DNA of 49,450 bases, from positions 1 to 49,450 of the forward strand of contig CAYUIQ010000028.1 of assembly GCA_964444795.1 (NCBI GenBank), written 5' to 3'. The notes under the pieces are model-generated. The model had not been told where the DNA came from, searched no databases, and worked only from the letters and a program-made list of their open reading frames with translations. Positions 41,218 to 49,450 of this stretch are shown here, in pieces. The stretch is from JABMRP01 sp964444795 (GTDB taxonomy: Bacteria > Planctomycetota > Planctomycetia > Pirellulales > Thermoguttaceae). The translations under genes and the position numbers were made by a program. Within the stretch, counting starts at the first letter, position 1. The number at the start of each line of letters is the position of its first letter.

Positions 41218-42576
41218 CTATCCCAAATACGCCTCTTGTTCCCGCAAGAGCTTCTGTACCTTCGGCACCTCGACCTCGCGGGCCAGGCAACCGTCCTGCG
41301 CGGCGACGGCCGCGGCGGCACCGGCGGCATGACCGGTGACAAAGCAATTCGGAATGACGCGGATCAGGTCCGACATCAGCCGGTCCCCCGAGACACACCG
41401 TCCGGCCGCCAGTACGTTGTCGACGTGTTTGGGTATCAGCGCGCCGTAAGGGATCTGCCACTCTTGATGGTCGCCGTTCCACGAACCTCCGACGGCCACC
41501 ACGTCTGGAAATCGTGCCCCCGTCTTAACGTCGTCGATCTTGAGCGCGTGCAAACCGGTAAGAACTCGCGTGATCCGCACGCCCACTTGCGGGGCGGTCT
41601 CCACCAGGTAGACCTGTTCGTACCCCGGCGTGGCGCGGACCTGCTGGACGTTTTTCCAGATCAAGCGCCGGGCGTTCAATTCGATTTGTGTCAGTTCGCG
41701 GATGTCGAGTCCATCGGCGTCGGGGCCGTGCATATTGACCCAACGGACCCCCGGGATGGGAGTCGCGCCGCCCAGATTCTTTGGCTTGTGATTGCCGGCC
41801 GCCGCCCGATCGACCTTGTCGAGGTTGCCGATACGAGAGACGAGCCCGACGTGGTACTTGCGGTGTTCGTGCGCAGCGCCGGCGGCCGCAAAGACATCGC
41901 CGTCGCCGGTCGCGTCGACCACGTTTTTTGCCAAAATCGCCTGCCGCCCCGACTTGCTCTCGAATACGGCTCCGCATACCTTGTTGCCGTCCATGATCGT
42001 GTCGACACCCCAGCAATGCAGAAAGACGTCGAGTTCGGCCTCCATGACCATCTCGACCATGACGTATTTCAGCGCCTCGGCGTCGACGGTGGGATTCGCG
42101 CCCGGGCGGCGGTTGACGATGCCGCGGTCGAGCCGCTCCAACCGCCGCATCATTTCTTCGCCGATGCCCTGGCAGACCTGCTTACCGCCGGTGACGATGT
42201 GCCCCAGCACCAGCAGCACCAGCCCGCCGGTCCAGAGTCCGCCGAAATGGCCGTACCGCTCGACCAGCGTGACCTTCACACCGGCCCGCCGGGCGGCCAA
42301 CGCCGCCACCACGCCGGCCGGCCCGCCACCGACGACCAGCACATCGGTGGTGTGCAACAAAGGCAGTTGTCGTTGCGGTTGGATCACCTTGCCGTCGACC
42401 ACGGTCGTGGGCGGATGGTCGGTTCCCACAACCGGGACGCCCACGGGAGCGTCCTTGCGGGAGGCGATATCGGCCCACGCCTGCTGGGCGGTCGCCGCGC
42501 CTCCGAGTCCGGCGGCTACTCCCGCGCCGGTCAGCAAACGCATCAAGTCTCTACGCGTCAGTCGTTGAGAGTCCAT
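41218..42576 (-). CDS. Tat-exported FAD-dependent oxidoreductase (FAD_oxidored type)
   Basis: 452 residues from the ATG at 42576 (AGGAAAAG upstream). A Tat leader (QRLTRRDLMRLLTGAG, about 4-19) is followed by a short linker and the FAD fold: TTDVLVVGGGPAGVVAALAA (about 77-96), VTLVERYGHFGGLWTGGLV, NVVDATGDGDVFAAAGAA, and the late VDNVLAAGRCVSGDRLMSD with VIPNCFVTGHAAGAAAA. This is the PF12831-type flavoprotein group, frequent near sulfatases in planctomycetes, with unknown substrates. The adjacent NapH/NapG-like gene probably supplies or accepts its electrons. Its start faces the sulfatase at 42847 across a divergent promoter region. Confidence 0.9.
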   Translation of the reverse strand: MDSQRLTRRDLMRLLTGAGVAAGLGGAATAQQAWADIASRKDAPVGVPVVGTDHPPTTVVDGKVIQPQRQLPLLHTTDVLVVGGGPAGVVAALAARRAGVKVTLVERYGHFGGLWTGGLVLLVLGHIVTGGKQVCQGIGEEMMRRLERLDRGIVNRRPGANPTVDAEALKYVMVEMVMEAELDVFLHCWGVDTIMDGNKVCGAVFESKSGRQAILAKNVVDATGDGDVFAAAGAAHEHRKYHVGLVSRIGNLDKVDRAAAGNHKPKNLGGATPIPGVRWVNMHGPDADGLDIRELTQIELNARRLIWKNVQQVRATPGYEQVYLVETAPQVGVRITRVLTGLHALKIDDVKTGARFPDVVAVGGSWNGDHQEWQIPYGALIPKHVDNVLAAGRCVSGDRLMSDLIRVIPNCFVTGHAAGAAAAVAAQDGCLAREVEVPKVQKLLREQEAYLG

Positions 42577-42846
42577 TTTCTTTTCCTGAAGCAACGATCT
42601 AGGTAAAGCGTCAACCGAAATGCGATCCAGGCTCGCAGTGGACGCCATCTTAATCCCCCCCCTGGCTCCACGTCAAACGCCCGGGCGGATTCTCATGACC
42701 CGGCTTGGTTCGAATCAGCAGGTCTCCCCGGTGGGCGAAAACCTCCGGCACGTTGACCCGCCGCCGCCGAGCACCGATACTGGGCTGAAGGTTGCGCTTG
42801 ATTGTGTCGGACCACCGCAAGTCCCAAACCGCGAGGAGATACCGAG
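42577..42846. promoter_or_regulatory. divergent intergenic region between two redox/sulfatase units
   Basis: 270 bases between the start of the minus-strand flavoprotein and the start of the plus-strand sulfatase must hold both promoters. A TTGACG on the minus strand (about 42610) is a possible -35, but no good -10 partner was seen. No coding frame is convincing here. Confidence 0.35.
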
Positions 42847-44679
42847 ATGCCGCATCATCCCGCTGGAACTGAACTTACGCCGTCTCATTTGCCAGGCCGT
42901 TTGCCACGTCGGATGGCTCCACTCATCCTTGCCATCTCTGCCGGTTTCCTGTCATTGGGTACTGAAAAGCACGGCGAATGCAATGATCTTGCCCGTGGAC
43001 CCAATATCGTCGTGATCCTCTCCGACGATCAGGGCTGGGGCGACTTGAGTCTCAACGGCAACACGAACCTGAGCACGCCTGCCGTCGATTCGCTGGCCCG
43101 CGACGGAGCGAGCTTCGATCGGTTCTTCGTTTGTCCGGTCTGTTCGCCGACCCGGGCCGAGTTTCTCACCGCCCGATACCACGCGCGCGGCGGTGTTTAC
43201 AGCACGTCGGCGGGCGGCGAGCGGCTGAATCTCGACGAGCGGACTATCGCCGAGGTGTTCAAGACGGCTGGCTACGCCACCGCGGCGTTCGGCAAATGGC
43301 ACAACGGCATGCAGTATCCCTACCATCCCAACGGCCGGGGGTTCGACGAATACTACGGGTTCTGCTCCGGGCATTGGGGCGACTACTTCAGTCCTCCGCT
43401 GGAGCACAACGGCCGGATCGTCCGGGGAAACGGGTTCGTGATCGACGATTTCACCAACCGGGCGATGGCTTTCATCGAGAAGAACAAGGATCGGCCTTTC
43501 TTCGCCTATCTGCCGTTGAACACGCCCCATTCACCGATGCAGGTGCCCCAGCGATGGTGGGACAAGTTCAAGGATAAAGACCTGTCGATGCACAACCGCG
43601 ATCCCCAGCGCGAGAATATCGGCCATGTGCGCGCGGCCCTGGCGATGTGCGAGAACATCGACTTCAACGTCGGTCGCATCCTCAAGAAACTCGACGAACT
43701 CCGACTCGCCGACGATACGATCGTGATTTACTTCTGCGACAACGGACCCAACGGCTACCGCTTCAACGGCGGGATGAAAGGCCGCAAGGGATCGACCGAT
43801 GAGGGCGGCGTGCGTTCGCCGTTGCTGATTCGCTGGCCGGGGAAAATCCAGCCGGGAAAGAAGATCCCGCAGATCTCCGCCGCGATCGACCTGCTGCCCA
43901 CGCTGGCCGATCTGGCGGGCGTCGAAGTGACCGGCACCAAGCCGCTGGACGGCATGAGCCTCAAGCCGCTCCTGCTGGGCAAGCCCCAGTGGCCCGATCG
44001 CGAGATCTTTTCGTCTTGGCGCGGCCGGGTGAGTGTGCGGACACAGCAGTACCGGCTCGACCATCAGGGAAAGCTCTACGACATGACCGCCGACCCGGGC
44101 CAGTACAAGGATGTCGCCAGCCAACAGGCGAAAGTTGCGACTCGCATGCGCGAGGCGGCGGCTCGCTTCAAGGCGGAGGTCCTCCCCGGCGGTGAGAAGC
44201 CCGACCGTCCGTTCCTCGTCGGCCATCCCGATTACCGCTACACGCAACTCCCCGCCCGCGACGGCATCGCCGGCGGCAACATCCGCCGCTCGAACCGTTT
44301 CCCCAACTGTTCGTTTTTCGGTAATTGGACCAGCCTCGACGACAAGATCACCTGGAACGCCGAGGTGCTCGCGCCTGGCAAGTACGAAGTCGAGCTGCAC
44401 TACACGTGCGCGGCCGCCGACGTGGGCTCAACCGTGGAACTGAGCTTCAACAGCGCCCGCCTCCGCGGCCAGATCACCGAACCCCACGATCCCCCCTTGC
44501 GCGGCGGCGAGCACGACCGCGTGGCCCGAGGGGAATCGTACGTGAAAGATTTCAAGACGATGAAGCTGGGAACGATTCGCCTGGAGAAAGGCCGCGGCGA
44601 GTTGACCTTACGGGCAGTCAAGATCCCCGGTGGGCAGGTGATGGAGTTTCGCTTGATGATGTTGACGCGGGCGGAGTAG
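42847..44679 (+). CDS. secreted sulfatase (S1) with extra C-terminal beta domain
   Basis: 610 residues from the ATG at 42847 (GAGGAG eight bases upstream). The first hydrophobic stretch (MAPLILAISAGFLSLG) begins about 22 residues in, so the signal is unusually long, or translation starts at the internal Met near residue 23. Asp60 and Asp61 in VILSDDQGWGD, Cys99 in CSPTRAEFLTAR (formylglycine site), AFGKWHNGM and FCDNGPNGYRFNGGMKGRKG mark an S1 sulfatase. The last 130 residues (from NCSFFGNWTS) form a beta-sandwich, probably carbohydrate-binding. Two genes follow closely: a Tat flavoprotein 35 bases on and a methyltransferase/propeller fusion. Confidence 0.92.
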   Translation: MPHHPAGTELTPSHLPGRLPRRMAPLILAISAGFLSLGTEKHGECNDLARGPNIVVILSDDQGWGDLSLNGNTNLSTPAVDSLARDGASFDRFFVCPVCSPTRAEFLTARYHARGGVYSTSAGGERLNLDERTIAEVFKTAGYATAAFGKWHNGMQYPYHPNGRGFDEYYGFCSGHWGDYFSPPLEHNGRIVRGNGFVIDDFTNRAMAFIEKNKDRPFFAYLPLNTPHSPMQVPQRWWDKFKDKDLSMHNRDPQRENIGHVRAALAMCENIDFNVGRILKKLDELRLADDTIVIYFCDNGPNGYRFNGGMKGRKGSTDEGGVRSPLLIRWPGKIQPGKKIPQISAAIDLLPTLADLAGVEVTGTKPLDGMSLKPLLLGKPQWPDREIFSSWRGRVSVRTQQYRLDHQGKLYDMTADPGQYKDVASQQAKVATRMREAAARFKAEVLPGGEKPDRPFLVGHPDYRYTQLPARDGIAGGNIRRSNRFPNCSFFGNWTSLDDKITWNAEVLAPGKYEVELHYTCAAADVGSTVELSFNSARLRGQITEPHDPPLRGGEHDRVARGESYVKDFKTMKLGTIRLEKGRGELTLRAVKIPGGQVMEFRLMMLTRAE

Positions 44680-44714
44680 CCGTACAGTTACCATCTCGTG
44701 CAGGAGCCACTCGC

Positions 44715-46148
44715 ATGAAGATCAGCAGACGAACGGCGATGGGAGCCCTCGTGACCGGGGCGACCGCGGGAATTGCCCGACCGGGTTTCGGCCAAGGCAC
44801 TCAAGCTGCGGCAGATGACGTACCCCAGGAGCATCTGCGCACGGAAGTTTGCGTGATCGGCGGCGGCAGCGGCGGGATCGGGGCCGCATTGGCGGCCGCT
44901 CGCGCCGGGGCCGACGTCGTGCTGCTGGAGCAGGAGTCGATCCTCGGCGGCACATCGACCAACGCTTGGGTGCATACTTGGGAGCCGGTTTCCGGGGCCG
45001 ACGGCATCCCCCGCGATCTGTACGAGATGATGAAGGCCGACCCGCTGGGCGTCACCTATCCCGACTACGCGAGCGGTTCGCCGCGACGGGGCGGTCGCGG
45101 TTTGCCGTTCGAGCCGCGGGCGCTGAACTACGTCGCCCGTTGTGCCCTGGAGGCAACCGGGCGCTGCCGGGTCCTGCTGGGAACAACCTTCTTCCGTGCC
45201 CGTGTGCAGAATGATCGCGTTACGGCGGTCGAGGCGTGGTTCGCCGGCAAGCGTCTGTTGATCGAAGCGGATACGTTCATCGACTGCACGGCCGACGGCG
45301 ACGTCTGTGTCGACGCCGGCTGCGAATTCCACATGGGCGAGGACCCGAAGTCGCGTTACAACGAACCGACCGCGCCGGAAAAGGCCGAGATGTCGCTCAA
45401 CGGGCTGACCCTCTGCTATCGCATTACCGACACGGGCACCCCGCAGAAACCCTATCTACCCAAAGAGATTCCCGAGGGAATCTGCCGCAAGCCGGTTCAT
45501 ATCGTGGTGCTGCCCAACGGCGACCATCTGCTCAACGCCGTGGGTATGCTCGACGGCAACGCCGTGCTGCGGGACGACTACAGCCGGCTGATGCACGAGG
45601 GCTATCGCCGCGTGCTGGAACACTTCTACTGGTTACAGCGGCTACCGGCCGACGACGGTTCGCGCTGGAACCGTTTCGTGGCGGGGAAGGGATACGGTAC
45701 CTGGGCGATCGCCGGCGTCGCCCCACGGATCGGCGTCCGCGAAACTCGCCGCATCTTGGGCGAGTACGTGCTCACCGAGCAGGACTGCCAGGCAGGGGTG
45801 AAGAACCAGAAGCACGAGGACATCATCGCGATCAGCGATCACGCGGTCGACATTCACGGGCGCAAGGGGCGGCTTTACGAGGTGCCCAACGGCCCCTACG
45901 GCGTGCCCTTCCGCTGTCTCCTACCCGTCGGAATGCGGAACCTGATGATTGCCAGCCGAGCGGCCAGTTTCTCGCACATCGCCGCCTCGTCGTGCCGGCT
46001 CTGCCGGACGATGATGACCCTGGGGCAGGCGGCCGGAAACGCCGCGGCCCTGGCCGTCCAACACGGCATCTCCGCCCGACAGGTCGACATCGCCCAATTG
46101 CGGGCCAGCCTGGCGAAGCAGAACGTGGCGATCGACGTCCTGCCATGA
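44715..46148 (+). CDS. exported FAD-dependent oxidoreductase (FAD_oxidored type)
   Basis: 477 residues from the ATG at 44715, where AGGAG lies eight bases upstream; the frame runs back to 44325 only in antisense-like sequence inside the sulfatase gene. A twin-arginine-like leader (ISRRTAMGALVTGATAG, about 3-19) precedes TEVCVIGGGSGGIGAALAAA (FAD motif near 48-53), VVLLEQESILGGTSTN and FIDCTADGDVCVDAG. Late elements include APRIGVRETRRILGEYVLT and LMIASRAASFSHIAASSCRL. It belongs to the same superfamily as the protein at 41218-42576 but is clearly divergent. The sulfatase 35 bases upstream and the propeller fusion 63 bases downstream suggest one transcript. Confidence 0.88.
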   Translation: MKISRRTAMGALVTGATAGIARPGFGQGTQAAADDVPQEHLRTEVCVIGGGSGGIGAALAAARAGADVVLLEQESILGGTSTNAWVHTWEPVSGADGIPRDLYEMMKADPLGVTYPDYASGSPRRGGRGLPFEPRALNYVARCALEATGRCRVLLGTTFFRARVQNDRVTAVEAWFAGKRLLIEADTFIDCTADGDVCVDAGCEFHMGEDPKSRYNEPTAPEKAEMSLNGLTLCYRITDTGTPQKPYLPKEIPEGICRKPVHIVVLPNGDHLLNAVGMLDGNAVLRDDYSRLMHEGYRRVLEHFYWLQRLPADDGSRWNRFVAGKGYGTWAIAGVAPRIGVRETRRILGEYVLTEQDCQAGVKNQKHEDIIAISDHAVDIHGRKGRLYEVPNGPYGVPFRCLLPVGMRNLMIASRAASFSHIAASSCRLCRTMMTLGQAAGNAAALAVQHGISARQVDIAQLRASLAKQNVAIDVLP

Positions 46149-46163
46149 CCGGGACGGATCGGG

Positions 46164-46169
46164 TATACT
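46164..46169 (+). promoter_or_regulatory. -10-like box before the second propeller fusion
   Basis: GGGTATACTG contains TATACT (five of six) with a preceding G-rich stretch; the region 17 bases upstream (TGCCAT) is a poor -35. It may give an extra internal promoter for the gene at 46212. Confidence 0.25.
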
Positions 46170-46211
46170 GTTTGGATTCACCATACCAGGGACACAAAGT
46201 GAGGTGACGCC

Positions 46212-49200
46212 GTGCGAATGAGAATCGTGTTGAGACGACGACCGCAATGGGTGGTGGTTGCGTTGTTGGCTTTCCTGGCCGTCTCGGCATCGCTGGCTGC
46301 CGGCGCACCCCGAGTCGATCCTCCGGATGCGGCGGAAGCGAAGAGGATTCTGGCCGGCGCGGACTACACGGGCGGATTGATCGTCCACCTCGGTTGCGGC
46401 GACGGACGTCTGACCGCGGCACTCTACGCGGGCAACGGGTCCGTGGTCCACGGCCTGGAATCCGACCCCGTCCAAATCGCCGGGGCCCGGGAACACATCC
46501 ACGGGCTCGGCCTTTGCGGCAAGGTGTCCGTCGACGGGTTCGACGGCAAGAAGCTGCCTTACGCCGACCATCTGGTCAACCTCATCGTCTCGCACGAAAC
46601 GAATGCGGATCGCGATGGCACAGGTGTTTCGCGTGAAGAGATCATGCGCGTGTTGGCTCCCGGCGGTGTGTTTTGCTCCCGGGAAGGGCCGGCGGCAGAG
46701 TTGCGGATCGCCAGGAAACCGTGGCCCGAGGAGATGGATCACTGGACCCATTTTCTGCACAGCGCGACAGGCAACGCCGTGGCGGCGGACCAGCGAGTGG
46801 CGCCCGCCACGTCATTGCAGTGGATCGTCGAACCGAAGTACTGCCGCAGTCACGAAATCGACTCCAGCCTGCCGGCGATGGTCTCGGCCGACGGACGCCT
46901 CTTCTATATTCTCGATGAAGGGCCAATCGGAATCACCGACCAGCGATTTCCCGCCCGTTGGGTACTGATTGCCCGGGACGCCTTCAACGGCGTGCTCCTC
47001 TGGAAACGGCCGCTGAAGCCGTGGGGTTGGCAGGAGTGGAAACCGGACATCCGAACGGCCGACTGGCGCACGCTTCGCGGCCAGCGCGGTCGATTTCCGG
47101 CCGAAGTGCCGCGGCGCCTGGTTGCCGTGGCCGACCGCGTCTACGTCACGCTGGGGTTCCACGACGCGCCGATCAACATCCTCGACGCCGCAACCGGCAA
47201 CGTGATCACACAGTGCCAGGGTACGGAAGGCACCCAGGAGATCATTGTCGCCGACGACACGGTTCTTGCCCGGGTTCGACCTTCCCAAGCCGACGAGGCA
47301 ACGCGTCGCGGCGAGAGAGTCTCGACAAGGCTGATGGCTCTCGACGCCACGACCGGCAAGACCCGATGGTCGCGGGACGTCGGCAGCATCAATCGGCTGA
47401 GCTTGGCCGCCGGCGGCGACGCAGTCGTCTTCCAGCGCGGCCCGACCCTGCTCTGCTACGATCGGCAAGGTGGCCAATTGCGTTGGCAAGCCGAGACTCC
47501 GGGCAGCGGCATTGTCGTGATCCACAAGGACGTTGTGTTGACCAGCGGCAAAGGCGGCGCCAACGCCTTCTCGCTAGCCGACGGGAAACACCTCTGGAAA
47601 GGTTCCGGCACGGGCCGCGATCTGCTTGTGATCGGCGACTTGGTCTGGCGTGTTCAACTGACCAGCGGAATCCTCGAACAGCGCCAGGAGCACTGGCCCA
47701 CCCTCTCGCGACAGGCGGGCGCCCGGCTCTTCGGCCACGACTTCCGAACCGGCGAGCTGCGCCGGACCATCGAAATAGCCAACGCCGTGTCGCCCGGCCA
47801 TCATCTACGCTGCTATCGAAGCAAGGCTACCGACCGGTTCATCATCTATCCCAAACGCGGCGCCGAATTCCTTGACCTCCAGGGCAACGACCACATGCGT
47901 CACGACTGGCTGCGCGGCTCCTGCAGCTACGGCATACTACCCTGCAACGGGCTGCTCTACACGCCGCCCGACCAGTGTTTCTGCTATATGGGCGCGAAGA
48001 TAGACGGTCTGGCGGCAACCAGCGGTGCCGACACGACCGCCATGCTCGACCCGCGCTGGCCGGGGCGTCTCCTGCGAGGCCCCGCATACGGAAGCCCGCT
48101 CGCCGCGCCGGCGGCTGCGGCCGATTGGCCGACTTACCGAGCCGACGCCAAACGCAGCGGCTCGAACCGGCAGGCGAAAGTCTCGCGCGAGTTGCACAAA
48201 CAGTGGGAGATCTCGCTGGGGGACAAGCTCACGCAGCCAACCATCGCGGCAGGCAAAGTCTTCGTCGCCGCGGTCGATCGCCAGACGGTTTACGCCCTCG
48301 ATACGGGCACCGGCGAGCAGCTTTGGAAATTTGTCGCCGGCGGACGCATCGATTCATCGCCCACGTATCATTCGGGTTTGCTGCTGTTTGGCGCCAAGGA
48401 CGGGAGTGTCTACTGTCTGGACGCATCAAGCGGCGAGTTGGTCTGGCGATTTCTGGCCGCACCGAACGACCGGCGGATCGTTGCTTTTGGGCAAGTCGAA
48501 TCCCCCTGGCCCGTGCATGGAACGGTGCTGGTGATGAACTCGCTGGCGTACGTTGCGGCGGGACGCTCGACGCTCGTCGACGGCGGGGCTCATCTCTATG
48601 CCCTCGAACCGCAATCGGGCAACGTCGTCCATTACACGCACGTCGAACAACCGCGGCCCGATCTCTCGAAGGATATCGGCGAGCACTTCGCCATGGACGG
48701 GTCGAACATCGACGTGCTGACCACCGACGGCAAGCACGTCTTCTGTACCCAGGAGATGTTCGACGCGGAGTTGAACCGCATCGAGACCAAGTGGAATACG
48801 CGCTACGGCGACCGCTACCTCGGCGAGGACCATCTCATGGCCACCGGCGGCATGCTCGACGACACCGGCTTCAACCGTATCTTCTGGAGTTACGGGAATC
48901 GCTGGCCCGGCTTCTACTTTCTCTTGATGGCGCCCAAGTCGGGCAACTTGCTGGTCTTCGACGCGGAGAAGACCTGGGCAACGAAATGGTTCGTCGAGCG
49001 GAATATCCATAGCCCGCTGTTCTTTCCCCAGACGACCGGTTACCTTCTCTTCTGCGACAAGAACACCACCCGGCCGTTCCTCGTGGGCGATCCCGATGCG
49101 CCGGATCCGATCCGGTGGCTGCCCGACACGTTGATGAAGCCGTACAAGTACGACGGCCACTCGATCACCAATCGGCACGACAATTTCACGATCGAGACGG

Positions 49201-49450
49201 ACAAGGGATCCGGCTTCACGCGCGGAGAGCCGACGGTGTGGCAACAGTACCTTCCGGTCCGCATCGAAGCCATGGCATTGACAAGCGACACGCTCTTCGC
49301 GGCCGGCCCACCCGACGTCTTGAAGCCGGACGATCCGCTGGGCGCTTTGGAGGGTCGGCAAGGCGGCGTGTTGCTGGCGATCGACCCGCCGACCGGCCAG
49401 CGGCTCTCGCAAACGCGAGTCCCCTGGGCGCCCCGTTTCGACGGCATGTC
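46212..49450 (+). CDS. second secreted methyltransferase-like / PQQ-propeller fusion, runs off the window
   Basis: Open from GTG 46212 (GAGG seven bases upstream; ATG 46218 is the alternative) to the end, about 1079 residues without a stop. A signal peptide (about 10-31, ALLAFLAVSASLAAG) is followed by a methyltransferase domain with motif I LIVHLGCGDGRLTAAL (about 56-71), VHGLESDPVQIAGAREH and MRVLAPGGVFCS. The linker KPWPEEMDHWTHFLHS matches KPWPDEMDQWTHYMHD of the paralogue at 5960-9157. The propeller repeats include ALDTGTGEQLWKFVAGGRID, CLDASSGELVWRFLAAPND and LDATTGKTRWSRDVG. It is the third gene of the sulfatase/flavoprotein/propeller series. Because the frame is open at the window edge, the true C-terminus is not visible. 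Confidence 0.88.
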   Translation, partial: MRMRIVLRRRPQWVVVALLAFLAVSASLAAGAPRVDPPDAAEAKRILAGADYTGGLIVHLGCGDGRLTAALYAGNGSVVHGLESDPVQIAGAREHIHGLGLCGKVSVDGFDGKKLPYADHLVNLIVSHETNADRDGTGVSREEIMRVLAPGGVFCSREGPAAELRIARKPWPEEMDHWTHFLHSATGNAVAADQRVAPATSLQWIVEPKYCRSHEIDSSLPAMVSADGRLFYILDEGPIGITDQRFPARWVLIARDAFNGVLLWKRPLKPWGWQEWKPDIRTADWRTLRGQRGRFPAEVPRRLVAVADRVYVTLGFHDAPINILDAATGNVITQCQGTEGTQEIIVADDTVLARVRPSQADEATRRGERVSTRLMALDATTGKTRWSRDVGSINRLSLAAGGDAVVFQRGPTLLCYDRQGGQLRWQAETPGSGIVVIHKDVVLTSGKGGANAFSLADGKHLWKGSGTGRDLLVIGDLVWRVQLTSGILEQRQEHWPTLSRQAGARLFGHDFRTGELRRTIEIANAVSPGHHLRCYRSKATDRFIIYPKRGAEFLDLQGNDHMRHDWLRGSCSYGILPCNGLLYTPPDQCFCYMGAKIDGLAATSGADTTAMLDPRWPGRLLRGPAYGSPLAAPAAAADWPTYRADAKRSGSNRQAKVSRELHKQWEISLGDKLTQPTIAAGKVFVAAVDRQTVYALDTGTGEQLWKFVAGGRIDSSPTYHSGLLLFGAKDGSVYCLDASSGELVWRFLAAPNDRRIVAFGQVESPWPVHGTVLVMNSLAYVAAGRSTLVDGGAHLYALEPQSGNVVHYTHVEQPRPDLSKDIGEHFAMDGSNIDVLTTDGKHVFCTQEMFDAELNRIETKWNTRYGDRYLGEDHLMATGGMLDDTGFNRIFWSYGNRWPGFYFLLMAPKSGNLLVFDAEKTWATKWFVERNIHSPLFFPQTTGYLLFCDKNTTRPFLVGDPDAPDPIRWLPDTLMKPYKYDGHSITNRHDNFTIETDKGSGFTRGEPTVWQQYLPVRIEAMALTSDTLFAAGPPDVLKPDDPLGALEGRQGGVLLAIDPPTGQRLSQTRVPWAPRFDGM

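Noticed and set aside
41176..42606. Long plus-strand frame opposite the Tat flavoprotein
   Set aside because: The minus strand has an unambiguous FAD motif and Tat leader; the plus frame is compositionally biased antisense sequence.
44325..44714. N-terminal extension of the second flavoprotein
   Set aside because: It lies inside the sulfatase coding region in another frame; the ATG at 44715 has AGGAG and starts a twin-arginine leader.
1..49450. tRNA, rRNA, CRISPR array or intact transposase
   Set aside because: I looked for cloverleaf-like patterns, regularly spaced repeats and transposase motifs and saw none; a covariance-model scan would be needed to exclude small RNAs.

Overview
The window is GC-rich, densely coded chromosomal DNA from a member of the Planctomycetota, most likely a Pirellulales-type lineage. 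The assignment is an inference from gene content: a DUF1559 prepilin, an SHD1-domain protein, DUF1207, DUF6807/PmoA, a PEP-CTERM protein, Tat-exported Gfo/Idh/MocA and FAD proteins, giant PQQ-type propellers and three sulfatases. No rRNA, tRNA, CRISPR array or intact insertion sequence was seen.

Layout. 1-3.1 kb (minus strand): a truncated DUF1559 prepilin and a HEAT-repeat membrane protein with overlapping ATGA junctions, an alpha/beta hydrolase and a small DUF4405-like membrane protein. 3.6-12.4 kb (plus): an FAD oxidoreductase with a C-terminal extension, a secreted methyltransferase/PQQ-propeller fusion, a RhaT-type rhamnose transporter with an extra C-terminal domain, and a sulfatase. 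12.4-19.2 kb: an SHD1/DUF3060 protein (minus), then a PEP-CTERM protein made of three repeats and a large secreted glycoside-hydrolase-like protein (plus). 19.3-19.7 kb is a scar holding a DUF1559 remnant and a 27-residue HisF N-terminus pointing at each other.

19.8-25.5 kb is a nitrogen-control module: a sensor histidine kinase, an overlapping NtrC-type sigma-54 activator, a close match to a -24/-12 sigma-54 promoter with an NtrC-like dyad upstream, a 104-aa protein of unknown function and an NADP-type glutamate dehydrogenase. The regulator, its likely binding site, its promoter class and its target sit in one 5.7 kb block.

25.6-30.4 kb (minus): a PilZ-like protein, a transglutaminase-like/TPR protein, a secreted protein with a LecA-like end and a DUF1207 outer-membrane barrel. 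30.6-39.5 kb (minus) is a closely packed carbohydrate locus: a ConA-like secreted protein, a GH105 / PL22-like / F5/8-type-C fusion, a Tat-exported Gfo/Idh/MocA oxidoreductase, a cupin, a PmoA/DUF6807 protein and a sulfatase. With the rhamnose transporter at 9.4 kb it points to use of a sulfated or methylated rhamnogalacturonan-like polymer. A broken AraC-type regulator lies just upstream of its first gene.

39.8-49.45 kb holds two divergent redox units. The minus unit has a Tat flavoprotein and a NapH/NapG-like multi-cluster ferredoxin membrane protein. The plus unit has a sulfatase with an extra C-terminal domain, a second Tat flavoprotein of the same superfamily, and a second methyltransferase/PQQ-propeller fusion that runs off the window. 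The most unusual points are the pair of exported methyltransferase-propeller fusions, the complete sigma-54/glutamate dehydrogenase circuit with its unknown small protein, the three-domain pectinolytic fusion, and a pair of convergent palindromes whose stems differ by compensatory changes.
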